From Streptomyces fagopyri (GTDB lineage: Bacteria; Actinomycetota; Actinomycetes; Streptomycetales; Streptomycetaceae): a DNA stretch of 64,000 bases. Below are positions 52,169-61,800 of the stretch, one piece after another. The notes under the pieces were generated by a model. The model made no database searches, had not been told where the DNA came from, and worked only from the letters and a program-made list of their open reading frames with translations. The first letter of the stretch is position 1, and the number at the start of each line of letters is the position of its first letter. The position numbers and the translations under genes were made by a program. The stretch spans positions 2,542,001-2,606,000 of the forward strand of contig NZ_CP045643.1 in assembly GCF_009498275.1 (NCBI RefSeq), in the 5' to 3' direction.

Positions 52169-53278
52169 TTACTTGATGCCGAGCGCGTCGCACTTGGCCT
52201 TGTAGGCGCCCGTGCAGATCTCGCTGATCGAGTAGACGCCGTCCTTGATGACGGTGTCCTTGATGTTGTCCTTGGTCAGCGAGGTGACCGGGACGAGCAC
52301 CGAGGGGACGGCCTTCGTGGTGGGGCTGTCGACCTTGTCCTTGGCGACCGTGGAGAGCGACTTGCCCTGGGCGAGCGCGACGGCCATCTCGGCGGCGGCG
52401 TCGGCCTCGGGGGCGTACGGCTTGTAGACGCTCATGAACTGCTCACCCGCGAGGATGCGCTGCACACCCGCGAGCTCGGCGTCCTGGCCGGTGACCGGGA
52501 CGGAGATGCCGGCAGCCTTGAGGGCGGTGATGATACCGCCGGCCATGCCGTCGTTGGCGGAGTAGACGCCGACGATGTTCTTCTTGCCGAGGGCGGTGAT
52601 GGCGCCCTCCATGTTGGCGTTGGCGTTCTCCGGCTTCCAGTCCTTGGTGTCGTACTCCTTGCCGACGTTCACCTTGCCGTCGAGGACGGAGTGGGCACCG
52701 GCCTTGAACTGGGCGGCGTTCGGGTCGGTGGACGACCCGTTCATCATCACGATCTTGCCGGACTTGGCCTTGGCGCCGAGGGCGTCGAGCAGGGCCTGGC
52801 CCTGGGTCTTGCCGACCGTCGTGTTGTCGAACGAGGTGTAGGCGTCGATCGGACCCTGCGCCAGACGGTCGTAGGCCACGACCGGGATGCCGGCGTCCTT
52901 GGCCTTCTGGACCGAGCTCTTGATCGCAGCGGCGTCCACAGCGTCGACGATCAGGACGTCCACCTTGTTGGTGACCATCGTGTCGACCTGCTGGTTCTGC
53001 GTGCTGGCGTCCTGCTTGGCGTTGGCGTAGACGACCTCGCCCTTGTTGTTCGTGAGCTCCTTGATCTTCTTCTCGATCAGGGGCTTGTCGAACTTCTCGT
53101 AACGCGCGGTCTGGTTCTCGGGAAGGAGCAGACCGACCTTGATCGCGTCGCCCTTCTTGGCGGAGCTAGAGCTGTCGCTCTTGTCGCTGGACTCCTTGGC
53201 ACTGCCACAGGCGGCCAGCGATACGGCCATCGCACCAGCGGCAACGGCAACGGCGGCACGACGCATACGCGTGTTCAC
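52169..53278 (-). CDS. xylF: Xylose-binding lipoprotein XylF
   Basis: 369 aa lipoprotein, Peripla_BP_4 type. Lipobox AVSLAAC (Cys about 24), then a Ser/Lys linker and the binding protein fold: KVGLLLPENQTARYEKFDKP, DVLIVDAVDAAAI, GIPVVAYDRL, NIVGVYSANDGMAGG, VPVTGQDAELAGVQRILAGE. These motifs are those of D-xylose receptors. GTG 53278 has GGGAGG upstream. It is first in the xylFGH operon and separated from xylGH by two hairpins, so it is likely made in excess. Confidence 0.93.
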   Translation of the reverse strand: MNTRMRRAAVAVAAGAMAVSLAACGSAKESSDKSDSSSSAKKGDAIKVGLLLPENQTARYEKFDKPLIEKKIKELTNNKGEVVYANAKQDASTQNQQVDTMVTNKVDVLIVDAVDAAAIKSSVQKAKDAGIPVVAYDRLAQGPIDAYTSFDNTTVGKTQGQALLDALGAKAKSGKIVMMNGSSTDPNAAQFKAGAHSVLDGKVNVGKEYDTKDWKPENANANMEGAITALGKKNIVGVYSANDGMAGGIITALKAAGISVPVTGQDAELAGVQRILAGEQFMSVYKPYAPEADAAAEMAVALAQGKSLSTVAKDKVDSPTTKAVPSVLVPVTSLTKDNIKDTVIKDGVYSISEICTGAYKAKCDALGIK

Positions 53279-53358
53279 TTCAGAAACCTCCCTGACGAGG
53301 CCGCGTCGTTGCGGCCGAGGTGGCTGGAAGTCAACTCGGCCACACGTGCGACGTCAAG

Positions 53359-53370
53359 AAGTAAATACTT
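53359..53370. promoter_or_regulatory. Putative regulator site upstream of xylF
   Basis: AAGTAAATACTT has 5-bp inverted arms (AAGTA / TACTT) around AA. It is 81 bp before the xylF start and, on the minus strand, directly upstream of TTGACG, a good -35 element. The adjacent ROK gene makes Rok7B7 the first candidate to bind it. Confidence 0.5.
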
Positions 53371-53399
53371 AACGAGATGGCAACGGTGCCATGCGTTCT

Positions 53400-54611
53400 C
53401 TAAGTGAAGGCAGGGGTAACTGCGGACAGCGATCCGTCCAAAAGGGTCGAATCGCCCATCTCGCTGAGCGCGAGGGCGAGCGCCCCGAGAACTTCCGCAC
53501 GACCGCCAAGTGCCCCTGGAAGTACCGAGAGTTGGCGTGCGGCGCTGGGGATCGCGTAGCGCCCGACAGACTCCCTGATGGGCCCAAGGACGAGTTCTCC
53601 GGCCTCGGCGAGATCGCCGCCGAGCACCACCCTGCTCGGGTTGAGGAGATTGCAGAGATTCGCCACACCACTCCCGATGTGACGTCCGACATCGGCGATC
53701 ACCCGCCGGCAGCCCGGGTCTCCGTCCCGCGCCAGCCTGACCACGCCCTCCATGGTCAGGTCGGTGCCGTGGCTGGACTGGAGGAGCGGCAGCACGTACC
53801 GGGCCGCCGTGAAGGTCTCCAGGCAGCCCCGGTTGCCGCAGCGGCAGACGGGCCCCGATTCGTCGAGGGTGATGTGCCCTATCTCACCAGCCGTTCCGCC
53901 CGGCCCGCGGTAGATCTTGCCGCTGATCACCAGGCCCGCGCCGACACCGCTCGCGACCTTGATGTAGGCCAGGTCCCTGACCCCGCGACCACTGCCCCAG
54001 ACCAGCTCCCCGAGCGCGCCCAGGTTGGCGTCGTTGTCCACGTGCACGGGCACGCCGAGCCGCCCCCGCAGCTCCTCGGCGGGCCGTGCGCCCGTCCAGC
54101 CCGGCAGGATCGAGGTGGACCCCAGGGTCCCCGACTCGACGTCGATCGGACCGGGCACTCCGAGCCCCACGCCCGCGATCTTGGTGCGGTCCACCCCGGT
54201 CACCGCGATCAGGCGGCTGACCAGCTCCTCCGCCCGGTCGAAGCCCTGGGCGGCCGAGGCGTCCACGTCCAGCGGCTCGGACTCCTCGGCCAGCACCTGG
54301 TGGGCGAGGTTGCCGATCGCGACACGCAGATGCGTATGACCGAAGTCGACTCCGATGACGATGCCGGCGTCGCCGCTCAGCGACACGCTGCGGGCCCTGC
54401 GGCCACCCGCCGAGGTGGGTGTGACCTCGACCGTTCCGCTGTCCTTCAGCTCCCGGACGATATTGGAAACGGTCGCGGCGGACAGGCCCGTCGTCCTCGC
54501 GATCTCCGCCTGCGTGAGCGATCCGGCAAGGCGCACCGCTCGCACGACGCGCTCCAGATTGGCTCGGTGCAGCGACGACTGCGACCCCGGAGTCTCCATC
54601 GACTCATCCAC
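53400..54611 (-). CDS. rok7B7: ROK-family transcriptional regulator Rok7B7
   Basis: 403 aa. N-terminal winged helix (SLTQAEIARTTGLSAATVSN, about 31-50), then a ROK sugar-kinase-like domain: VIGVDFGHTHLRVAIGN (phosphate loop), VGLGVPGPIDVESG, HVDNDANLGALGE, the ROK signature GGTAGEIGHITLDESG, and the zinc motif CRCGNRGCLE. It therefore looks like a sugar-responsive regulator. The S. coelicolor orthologue (SCO6008) is reported to control xylose uptake, carbon repression and antibiotic production. ATG 54611 has AGGAG at 3 nt; an in-frame ATG at 54599 is an alternative. It ends 122 bp from xylF on the same strand. Confidence 0.92.
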   Translation of the reverse strand: MDESMETPGSQSSLHRANLERVVRAVRLAGSLTQAEIARTTGLSAATVSNIVRELKDSGTVEVTPTSAGGRRARSVSLSGDAGIVIGVDFGHTHLRVAIGNLAHQVLAEESEPLDVDASAAQGFDRAEELVSRLIAVTGVDRTKIAGVGLGVPGPIDVESGTLGSTSILPGWTGARPAEELRGRLGVPVHVDNDANLGALGELVWGSGRGVRDLAYIKVASGVGAGLVISGKIYRGPGGTAGEIGHITLDESGPVCRCGNRGCLETFTAARYVLPLLQSSHGTDLTMEGVVRLARDGDPGCRRVIADVGRHIGSGVANLCNLLNPSRVVLGGDLAEAGELVLGPIRESVGRYAIPSAARQLSVLPGALGGRAEVLGALALALSEMGDSTLLDGSLSAVTPAFT

Positions 54612-54646
54612 TCCTGCCCTCAGCCGGACGGCCCCGATGCCGCCCG

Positions 54647-54681
54647 TGTGATCCGGGTCACAGCAACGGAACCCGGGTCAC
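54647..54681. promoter_or_regulatory. Direct CCGGGTCAC repeats upstream of rok7B7
   Basis: CCGGGTCAC occurs twice, 20 bp apart (54653 and 54673), and the first is part of a near-palindrome GTGATCCGGGTCAC. It lies 36-70 bp before rok7B7, where a repressor site would be expected. The binding protein is unknown. Confidence 0.35.
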
Positions 54682-54787
54682 TTACAAGTTGTGAACTCCA
54701 AGCTCCGCTGAACGGGTTACCGCAGTCAAGTCCTTGAGGGAAATCCGGGACGACAAGCCCCGTTCCGTTTCCGTTACCACCCCGACA

Positions 54788-54824
54788 CGCACCCGCCACC
54801 CCCGAGTCGGAGGTGGCGGGTGCG
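54788..54824 (-). terminator. Terminator of ngcEFG
   Basis: A 13-bp stem (CGCACCCGCCACC / GGTGGCGGGTGCG) with an inner CCGA/TCGG pair, 16 bp after the ngcG stop. Confidence 0.8.
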
Positions 54825-54840
54825 CGAAGGGACCGGATCG

Positions 54841-55779
54841 TTACTTGAGCGTGGCCGAGGTGAGACCCGCCTGGACCTGACGCTGGAAGGACAGGTACAC
54901 GATCAGCATGGGCACCATCGCGATGGTCACGCCCGCGAAGAGCACGGGCAGGTCGGTCGCGTACCCCTGCTGCTGCTGGAGCTGGATGAGCCCCTGGGTC
55001 AGGACGTACCGCTCGGGATCCGAGCTGGTCTGTGGCTGCATCAGCACGGACGGCAGGATGTACTGGTTCCACTGGCCCAGCACGTTGAAGATGCCGACGC
55101 TGAGCAGGCCCGGCTTGGCCATCGGCAGCATGACCTGGAAGAACGCCCGGGAGTGCGAGGCCCCGTCGAGCACCGCCGCCTCGAAGACCGCCGTGGGCAG
55201 CGTGCGGAAGAACGAGTGCATGAAGAAGACGGTGAACGGCATCGAGTAGGCGACGTACACCAGGATCAGCCCCTGGTACGTGTTCAACATGTCGAGACGC
55301 TTGACCATGAAGAACAGCGGGACCAGGGCGAGGAAGACGGGGAACATGGCCCCGCCGACGAAGAAGTAGTACACGAGCCGGTTGCCCGGGAACTCGTAGC
55401 GGGCCAGGACGTACGCCGCCATGGAGCCCAGGAGCATGGTCAGCGGGACCGAGAACACCAGCACGATCAGGGTGTTCGCGAAGTAGTCGCCGATGCCCTT
55501 GCTCCAGGCCCGCTGGAAGACGTCGAACTGCCAGTGCGAGGGCCAGCCCAGGGCCGAACCGCCGATCTGCGCGTCGGTCTTGAAGGAGCTCAGGACCAGC
55601 CAGAGCAGCGGCAGGATGATCAGCACGGCCCACAGGACCAGGAACCCGTGCGAGAACACGTTGAGGGTCAGGCCCTCGCTGCGCCGGTCGCCCGGGCGCG
55701 GGGGTGTCTTCCCGACCGCCCGCTGCGGGGGTACGCCGGCGCCGCCGACCTTCGTCGGCTCGGTGATGGGTGCGCTCAT
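54841..55779 (-). CDS. ngcG: Carbohydrate ABC importer permease NgcG
   Basis: 312 aa, six membrane helices, MalG-type. The EAA loop reads EAAVLDGASHSRAFFQVMLP. The first 40 residues are cytosolic and Pro/Arg-rich. ATG 55779, 17 bp after the ngcF stop. By synteny and similarity to S. olivaceoviridis NgcEFG it imports N-acetylglucosamine and chitobiose; sequence alone shows only a CUT1-family sugar permease. No ATPase gene follows; such importers in Streptomyces share MsiK. Confidence 0.88.
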   Translation of the reverse strand: MSAPITEPTKVGGAGVPPQRAVGKTPPRPGDRRSEGLTLNVFSHGFLVLWAVLIILPLLWLVLSSFKTDAQIGGSALGWPSHWQFDVFQRAWSKGIGDYFANTLIVLVFSVPLTMLLGSMAAYVLARYEFPGNRLVYYFFVGGAMFPVFLALVPLFFMVKRLDMLNTYQGLILVYVAYSMPFTVFFMHSFFRTLPTAVFEAAVLDGASHSRAFFQVMLPMAKPGLLSVGIFNVLGQWNQYILPSVLMQPQTSSDPERYVLTQGLIQLQQQQGYATDLPVLFAGVTIAMVPMLIVYLSFQRQVQAGLTSATLK

Positions 55780-55796
55780 AGTCGTCTGTCTCCCGC

Positions 55797-56729
55797 TCAG
55801 AACTCGATGCGCTCGCGGCGGGTGGCGCGCAGCGTGACCACGGACAGGACCAGGGTGAGAAGGAGCATGATGACGCCCATGGCGCAGGCGTAGCCGCTCT
55901 TCCCGTAGTAGAGGAAGTTGCGCATCATGACGTTCGCCATGACCTCGCTGTGGTGGTCGGGTCCGCCGCCGTACCCCGTGCCCTGGGTCATGGTCGAGAC
56001 CAGGACGAACATGTCCATCGCGATGATCCCGAGATAGACCCAGGCGGTCTGCACGGTGTCCCACAGCAGCGGCAGGGTGACCCGGAAGAAGGTGTGGGTG
56101 CGGCTCGCGCCGTCCAGCAGTGCGGCCTCGTAGATGTCCCTCGGGACGGACTGCATGGCCGCGGAGAACAGCACCAGGTAGAAGCCGACGCCGTGCCAGA
56201 CGACGACCGCCATCAGGCACCAGAGCACCAGATGGGGCTCGTTCATCCATTCGATCGGATTGTCCGCGTCGACCAGCCCGAGCTTGATCAGGATGCCGTT
56301 GAGCAGACCTCCGCTGTCACTGCGGTAGAGGGCCCCGAAGAGCACCGCGACGATCGCGAGCGACAGGACCTGCGGGAAGAAATAGACGATCTTGTAGAAG
56401 CCGGATCCGGCGACCCCCTGCACACCGCCGGCGCGGCCCCGGCCGCCCGCGTTCACCATGAAGGCGAAGAAGAGGGCGAGCAGAATGGTGATCACCGGGA
56501 TGAACACCAGGAACAGGATGTTGTGCCAGATGGCGCCCATGAACACGTCGTCCTGGAACAACGCCTTGTAATTGTCCAGGCCGACGAAACTGAACGTCTG
56601 GGACTGGCCCTTCCAGTCGGTGAAGGAGTAACCGATGGTCTGTACGTAAGGCCAGATCACGAAGATCAGATACAGCGCCAAAGGTGCGAGGAGAAACCCC
56701 GCGACGAACCGGTACTGCCCTTTTCGCAT
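55797..56729 (-). CDS. ngcF: Carbohydrate ABC importer permease NgcF
   Basis: 310 aa, six membrane helices, MalF-type. Its EAA loop is EAALLDGASRTHTFFRVTLP. An extracytoplasmic loop after helix 2 contains GGRGRAGGVQGVAGSGFYKI. It pairs with NgcG to form the membrane channel. ATG 56729 is 34 bp after the ngcE stop; the three genes form one operon. The substrate is inferred from conserved gene order. Confidence 0.88.
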   Translation of the reverse strand: MRKGQYRFVAGFLLAPLALYLIFVIWPYVQTIGYSFTDWKGQSQTFSFVGLDNYKALFQDDVFMGAIWHNILFLVFIPVITILLALFFAFMVNAGGRGRAGGVQGVAGSGFYKIVYFFPQVLSLAIVAVLFGALYRSDSGGLLNGILIKLGLVDADNPIEWMNEPHLVLWCLMAVVVWHGVGFYLVLFSAAMQSVPRDIYEAALLDGASRTHTFFRVTLPLLWDTVQTAWVYLGIIAMDMFVLVSTMTQGTGYGGGPDHHSEVMANVMMRNFLYYGKSGYACAMGVIMLLLTLVLSVVTLRATRRERIEF

Positions 56730-56763
56730 GGCATCCTGCCCCTGGTGTTCCGGGTGTGCGTGA

Positions 56764-58221
56764 TCAGTCGCGGTGGTTCTTCTTGGACGCCGGGTCCTTG
56801 GCCGCCTTGTCGACGGCCGCCTGGGCCCGCTTCAGCCATTCCTTCGGCTGAATTCGCTTGGACATCAGCTCGTTGGACGCGTTCTGAATGGAGACGTCCA
56901 TCTCGCTGTACCAGTTGGGGTACAGGTAGTTGAAGGTGTTGTCGCCCGCCGCCTTGGAGGCGTCCACGGTGGACTGCGTGCCGGGGCGCAGCTGCACGCC
57001 GTCGCTCACGCCGTCCTTGAGGATGGTGAGCGAGTTGGCCTTCTGCGCGAAGAGCGTCGACCACTCCTTGGAGAGCATGGAGCGCATGAACTCCTGCGCG
57101 CCAGGCAGGTTTCCGGCCTTCGCGGGGATGATGAAGGGCTCGCCCGAGCCGGCCCGGATCGCCTCGAACGGCAGCTTGTCCCCGGACAGGCTCGGCATCG
57201 GCATGAACTTCATGTCGAAGTCGGTCGGGGTCTGCTTCAGCTGCTCGTTCTCCAGCCAGGAGCCACAGGTGATGAACGCGGCCTTGTACTGGTTCCAGCG
57301 GGTCTGGGACTCGGTGTGGGTCAGGGCGTTGGTACCCGGCATCAGGTACCCCTTCTCGACGACCTCGTAGATCGCGTCGATGGCCGCCGCGGCCGCGTCG
57401 CTGCCGACGAACGCCTTGGGGTCGAGGTTGTCGATCGCCTTCATGGCGTCCAGGCCGCCCTGCTTGGCGATCAGGTCCATGATGGCGACGTTGATGTAGT
57501 ACGGGTACTTGCCCTGGTGCGCGAGGCCGCCGATGCCCTGCGACTTGGCGTCCTTGCAGATCGCGAGGAAGTCGTCCCAGGTCTTCGGAACCTCCCAGCC
57601 CTTCTCCTTGAAGAGCTTGCCGGAGTACCACAGACCCCACACCGTGTAGATGTAGTTGAGGGCCACGACCTTGCCGCCCTGCAGGCCCGGGTCGAGCGTG
57701 CCCGGGATCAGGGTGTCGCGGACCTTCTTGGCCGGGTCGTCGATCGACGGCGCGTCGAGGACGGCGGCCAGGTCGAGCAGGTTGCCGTTCTTGAAGAGCA
57801 CGTCCAGCTTGATCTGCTGGGCGCCGGAGTCGTCGACGATGTCCGGCGGGTTGCCGCCGTTGAAGCGCGGCTGGAGCTTGCCGGTGATCTCCTGGGTGCC
57901 GGTGTGGGCGCTGGTGGTGCCCCACTTCTTGTCGAAGGAGGCTTCCCAGGCCTTGGCGTAGTCGTCGCCGTAGCCGCCCTTGAAGACGACGACGTCGAGC
58001 TTTCCGCCCTTTTCCACGCCGAAGGGGTTGGTCTTGCTGGTCTTGCCCTTGCCCTTGTCCTTGCCCTTGTCACCGGAGCTGTCGTCACCTCCGCCGCTCG
58101 CACACGCGGACAGGAAGCTCATCGTGGGTACGGAGATCAGACCGAGTGCGGCCGACCGCTTGATCAGATCGCGCCGGCCGACACCTTCAGCACTGCTGTT
58201 CTCGGCGGAAGTGGATCCCAT
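56764..58221 (-). CDS. ngcE: N-acetylglucosamine/chitobiose-binding lipoprotein NgcE
   Basis: 485 aa solute-binding protein of SBP family 1. It begins with a twin-arginine-like signal (GRRDLIKRSAALGLISV, about 16-32) and lipobox SFLSAC (Cys about 40), so a Tat-exported lipoprotein. The mature part shows sugar-receptor motifs such as KLDVVVFKGGYGDDYAKAWE, NGGNPPDIVDDSG and YIYTVWGLWYSGKLFKEKGW. ATG 58221 follows GGCGAGGAC; a TTG two codons earlier is less likely. A DasR-type operator lies 198 bp upstream. S. coelicolor SCO6005 is the syntenic gene from memory. Confidence 0.88.
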   Translation of the reverse strand: MGSTSAENSSAEGVGRRDLIKRSAALGLISVPTMSFLSACASGGGDDSSGDKGKDKGKGKTSKTNPFGVEKGGKLDVVVFKGGYGDDYAKAWEASFDKKWGTTSAHTGTQEITGKLQPRFNGGNPPDIVDDSGAQQIKLDVLFKNGNLLDLAAVLDAPSIDDPAKKVRDTLIPGTLDPGLQGGKVVALNYIYTVWGLWYSGKLFKEKGWEVPKTWDDFLAICKDAKSQGIGGLAHQGKYPYYINVAIMDLIAKQGGLDAMKAIDNLDPKAFVGSDAAAAAIDAIYEVVEKGYLMPGTNALTHTESQTRWNQYKAAFITCGSWLENEQLKQTPTDFDMKFMPMPSLSGDKLPFEAIRAGSGEPFIIPAKAGNLPGAQEFMRSMLSKEWSTLFAQKANSLTILKDGVSDGVQLRPGTQSTVDASKAAGDNTFNYLYPNWYSEMDVSIQNASNELMSKRIQPKEWLKRAQAAVDKAAKDPASKKNHRD

Positions 58222-58418
58222 GCTCAAGTCCTCGCCTTCTCCAGGACTCAGGCGGTGAACCGGATCCTCCCCGGCACCGCAGTTAGGTCAAGCTGGGGTC
58301 GTGCATGGGGGATTCAGTGGGTCAACGCGGCGATCCCTGCCCTTGTAAACAGCCGCCGACGCCCGATTCCCCCTGGTACATGCCTGTCCGCGGCCGTCGA
58401 ACGACCGGGCGGATGCCG

Positions 58419-58434
58419 ACAGGTATAGTCCACT
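58419..58434. promoter_or_regulatory. DasR-responsive element (dre)-like site
   Basis: On the minus strand the site reads AGTGGACTATACCTGT, 13 of 16 positions matching the dre pattern A(G/C)TGGTCTAGACCA(G/C)T as I recall it. DasR is the GlcNAc-6-phosphate-sensing repressor of chitin and GlcNAc uptake genes, which fits the ngcE gene it faces. Confidence 0.6.
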
Positions 58435-58669
58435 TCCCGCCAGCGGAGCAAGATCGAATGCAGGTTTGCCCGCGGGTCTTTTCCGAGTTGAGACCTCCCG
58501 GAAATATGGGGCGACCAACCCCTCCCCGGCAGAAGATCGACACGGCGTCATTCTCCCGCCTTGGGAGTAATGCGCACCTCACCATGTGACATTCTCCCCG
58601 GATGCCGCATCCAACACCCTTGACACCGCTGACAACTTGACTCCCTACTGGTCCTTGCGCAGCAGAATT

Positions 58670-58681
58670 GACAACGTTGTC
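58670..58681. promoter_or_regulatory. LacI-type palindromic operator upstream of GH92 gene
   Basis: GACAACGTTGTC is a perfect 12-bp palindrome with the central CG typical of LacI-family operators; the extended form TTGACAACGTTGTCCA is near-symmetric. It lies 149 bp before the GH92 start. Confidence 0.55.
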
Positions 58682-58829
58682 CACGCGCATGCGAGTGAGC
58701 CGAAGGGGCGCGCGGGTTTCGGAAGAGCGAGTGCACGCGGGCCTGGAGGGCCCACGGCGCCGCACTCCCGAATCCGGCTGGAGCGCCCCGGAGGTGAACG
58801 CGCCAATACAGCAGGGAGGGTCCTCGCGG

Positions 58830-61800
58830 ATGCAGTACGGAGCTCGTTTCAGACGGAGTTCCTCGGCCCGGCCGAGGTGGAGTTCCTCGACGACAATGGG
58901 GGTGGCAGCGCTTTCTCTGATCGTGGCCTCGCAGGGCACCGCGGTTGCCCTTCCGGCCCGGACGGTCACCGCAGAGAGGCAGTTCGCCTCCTCATTCGAA
59001 TCGGGTGATCCCGCACCGGACTGGATCAATACCGTAGACACGGGACCTGACGGGAAGAAGCGGTCGTCCGGTGTCGACGGAGGGTTCAGCACCGGCATCC
59101 CCGGCAACGTCACCGACCACGTCACGGACGTCCGCGCCAGCGCCGAGAACTCCGGCTCCGGCGAGGTCAAGGAGAACCTCGTCGACGGCGAGTCGAGCAG
59201 CAAGTGGCTGACCTTCGAGCCCACCGGCTGGGTGGAGTTCGACCTCGACGCACCCGTCAAGGCGGTCACCTACGCGCTGACGTCGGCCAACGACTTCGCC
59301 GAACGCGACCCCAGCGCCTGGACCCTGCAGGGCTCCACGGACGGCAAGGACTGGAAGACCCTGGACACCCGCTCCGGCGAGTCGTTCGGCGAGCGGTTCC
59401 AGACCAAGTCGTACGACATCGCGAGCCCCGTCGAGTACCAGCACTTCCGGCTCGACATCACGAAGAACAACGGGGCGGACATACTCCAGCTCGCCGATGT
59501 CCAGTTCTCGACGGGCGGTTCCGACGACCCGACCCCCAAGGACATGCTCTCGCTCGTGGACCGCGGGCCGAGCGGCTCCCCCACCGCGAAGGCGGGCGCC
59601 GGCTTCACCGGCAAGCGGGCCCTGCGCTACGCGGGTACGCACCAGGGGGACGGCCGGGCCTACTCGTACAACAAGATCTTCGACGTGAACGTGGCCGTCG
59701 GGCGCGACACCGAACTGGCGTACAAGATCTTCCCGTCCATGGCGGACGGTGACCGGGACTACGACGCCACGAACGTGTCGGTGGACCTGGCGTTCACGGA
59801 CGGCACCTATCTGAGCGACTTGAACCCGCTGGACCGGCACGGGTTCTCGCTCACGCCCCAGGGGCAGGGCGCGGCCAAGATCCTCTACGTCAACCAGTGG
59901 AACAGCGTCGCCTCGCGGATCGGCTCCGTCGCCGCCGGGAAGACGGTCGACCGGATCCTGCTGGGCTACGACTCCGCGAAGGGCCCGGCCAAGTTCCGTG
60001 GCTGGCTGGACGACGTCTCGCTCCGGACCGTCGCGCGCGAGAAGCCCGCGGCGCATCTGTCGGACTACGCGCTGACCACCCGTGGCACCAACTCCAGCGG
60101 CGGGTTCTCGCGCGGCAACAACTTCCCGGCGACGGCCGTGCCGCACGGCTTCAACTTCTGGACCCCGGTCACCAACGCGGGTTCGCTCAGCTGGCTGTAC
60201 GACTACGCACGTGCGAACAACACGGACAACCTGCCGACCATCCAGGCGTTCAGCGCCAGCCATGAGCCCAGCCCGTGGATGGGCGACCGGCAGACCTTCC
60301 AGGTGATGCCCTCGGCCGCGTCCGGCACCCCGGACACCTCGCGCACCGCCCGCGCGCTGGCCTTCAAGCACGAGAACGAGACCGCGCGCCCGTACTACTA
60401 CGGGGTGACGTTCGAGAACGGGCTCAAGGCGGAGATGGCCCCGACGGACCACGCGGCGGCCCTGCGCTTCACCTATCCGGGCGCGGACGCGAGCGTGCTC
60501 TTCGACAACGTGACCGAGCAGGCGGGACTGACCCTCGACAAGGAGAACGGGGTGGTCACCGGCTACTCCGACGTGAAGTCGGGGCTGTCGACCGGTGCGA
60601 CCCGGCTCTTCGTCTACGGGGTCTTCGACGCGCCGGTGACGGAAGGCTCCTCGTCCGGGGTCAAGGGCTATCTGAAGTTCGAGCCCGGCGCCGACCACAG
60701 TGTCACGCTGCGTCTGGCCACCTCACTCATCAGCGTCGACCAGGCCAAGGACAACCTGCGCCAGGAGATCCCCGACGGCATGTCCTTCGGCACCGTCAAG
60801 GCGCGGGCCCAGAAGCAGTGGGACAAGCTGCTGGGCAAGGTCGAGGTCCAGGGCGCCACGCCGGACCAGCTCACGACGCTGTACTCCAGCATGTACCGGC
60901 TCTACCTGTACCCCAACTCCGGCTCCGAGAAGGTGGGTTCGAAGTACCAGTACGCGTCGCCGTTCTCCGCGATGCCTGGTCCCGACACCCCGACCCACAC
61001 CGGGGCGAAGATCGTCGACGGCAAGGTCTACGTCAACAACGGCTTCTGGGACACCTATCGGACGACCTGGCCGGCGTACTCCCTCCTGACGCCCGGTCAG
61101 GCAGGTGAGATGGTCGACGGGTTCGTGCAGCAGTACAAGGACGGCGGCTGGACCTCGCGCTGGTCCTCCCCCGGGTACGCGGACCTGATGACCGGCACCT
61201 CCTCCGACGTGGCGTTCGCGGACGCGTACGTGAAGGGCGTGCACTTCGACGCGACGGCGGCCTACGACGCGGCCGTGAAGAACGCCACGGTCGTCCCGCC
61301 GGCCTCCGGTGTGGGCCGCAAGGGCATGACGACCTCGCCCTTCCTCGGCTACACGTCCACGGCGACGGGCGAGGGCTTCTCGTGGGCCATGGAGGGCTAC
61401 GTCAACGACTACGGCATCGCCAAGATGGGCGAGGCCCTCTACAAGAAGACCGGCAAGAAGCGCTACAAGGAGGAGTCCGCGTACTTCCTCAACCGCGCCC
61501 AGGACTACGTGAACCTGTTCGACAAGAAGGCCGGGTTCTTCCAGGGCCGCGACGCGCAGGGCAACTGGCGCGTCGACTCGGCGAAGTACGACCCGCGCGT
61601 GTGGGGGTACGACTACACCGAGACGAACGGCTGGGGCTACGCGTTCACCGCACCCCAGGACTCGCGGGGCCTGGCCAATCTGTACGGCGGCCAGGACGCG
61701 CTGGGCCAGAAGCTCGACACCTACTTCGCCACTCCCGAGACGGCCTCGCAGGACGTCGTGGGCTCCTACGGCGGGGTCATCCACGAGATGACCGAGGCCC

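Larger units (their letters stand above)
58222..58829. other. Divergent control region between ngcE and GH92 gene
   Basis: 608 bp without a supported gene, richer in A/T than average around 58440-58680. It holds a dre-like site (58419-58434) on the ngcE side and a LacI-type palindrome (58670-58681) on the mannosidase side, plus several TTGAC-type elements at 58618-58670. Both genes are therefore likely to be separately sugar-controlled. Confidence 0.65.
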
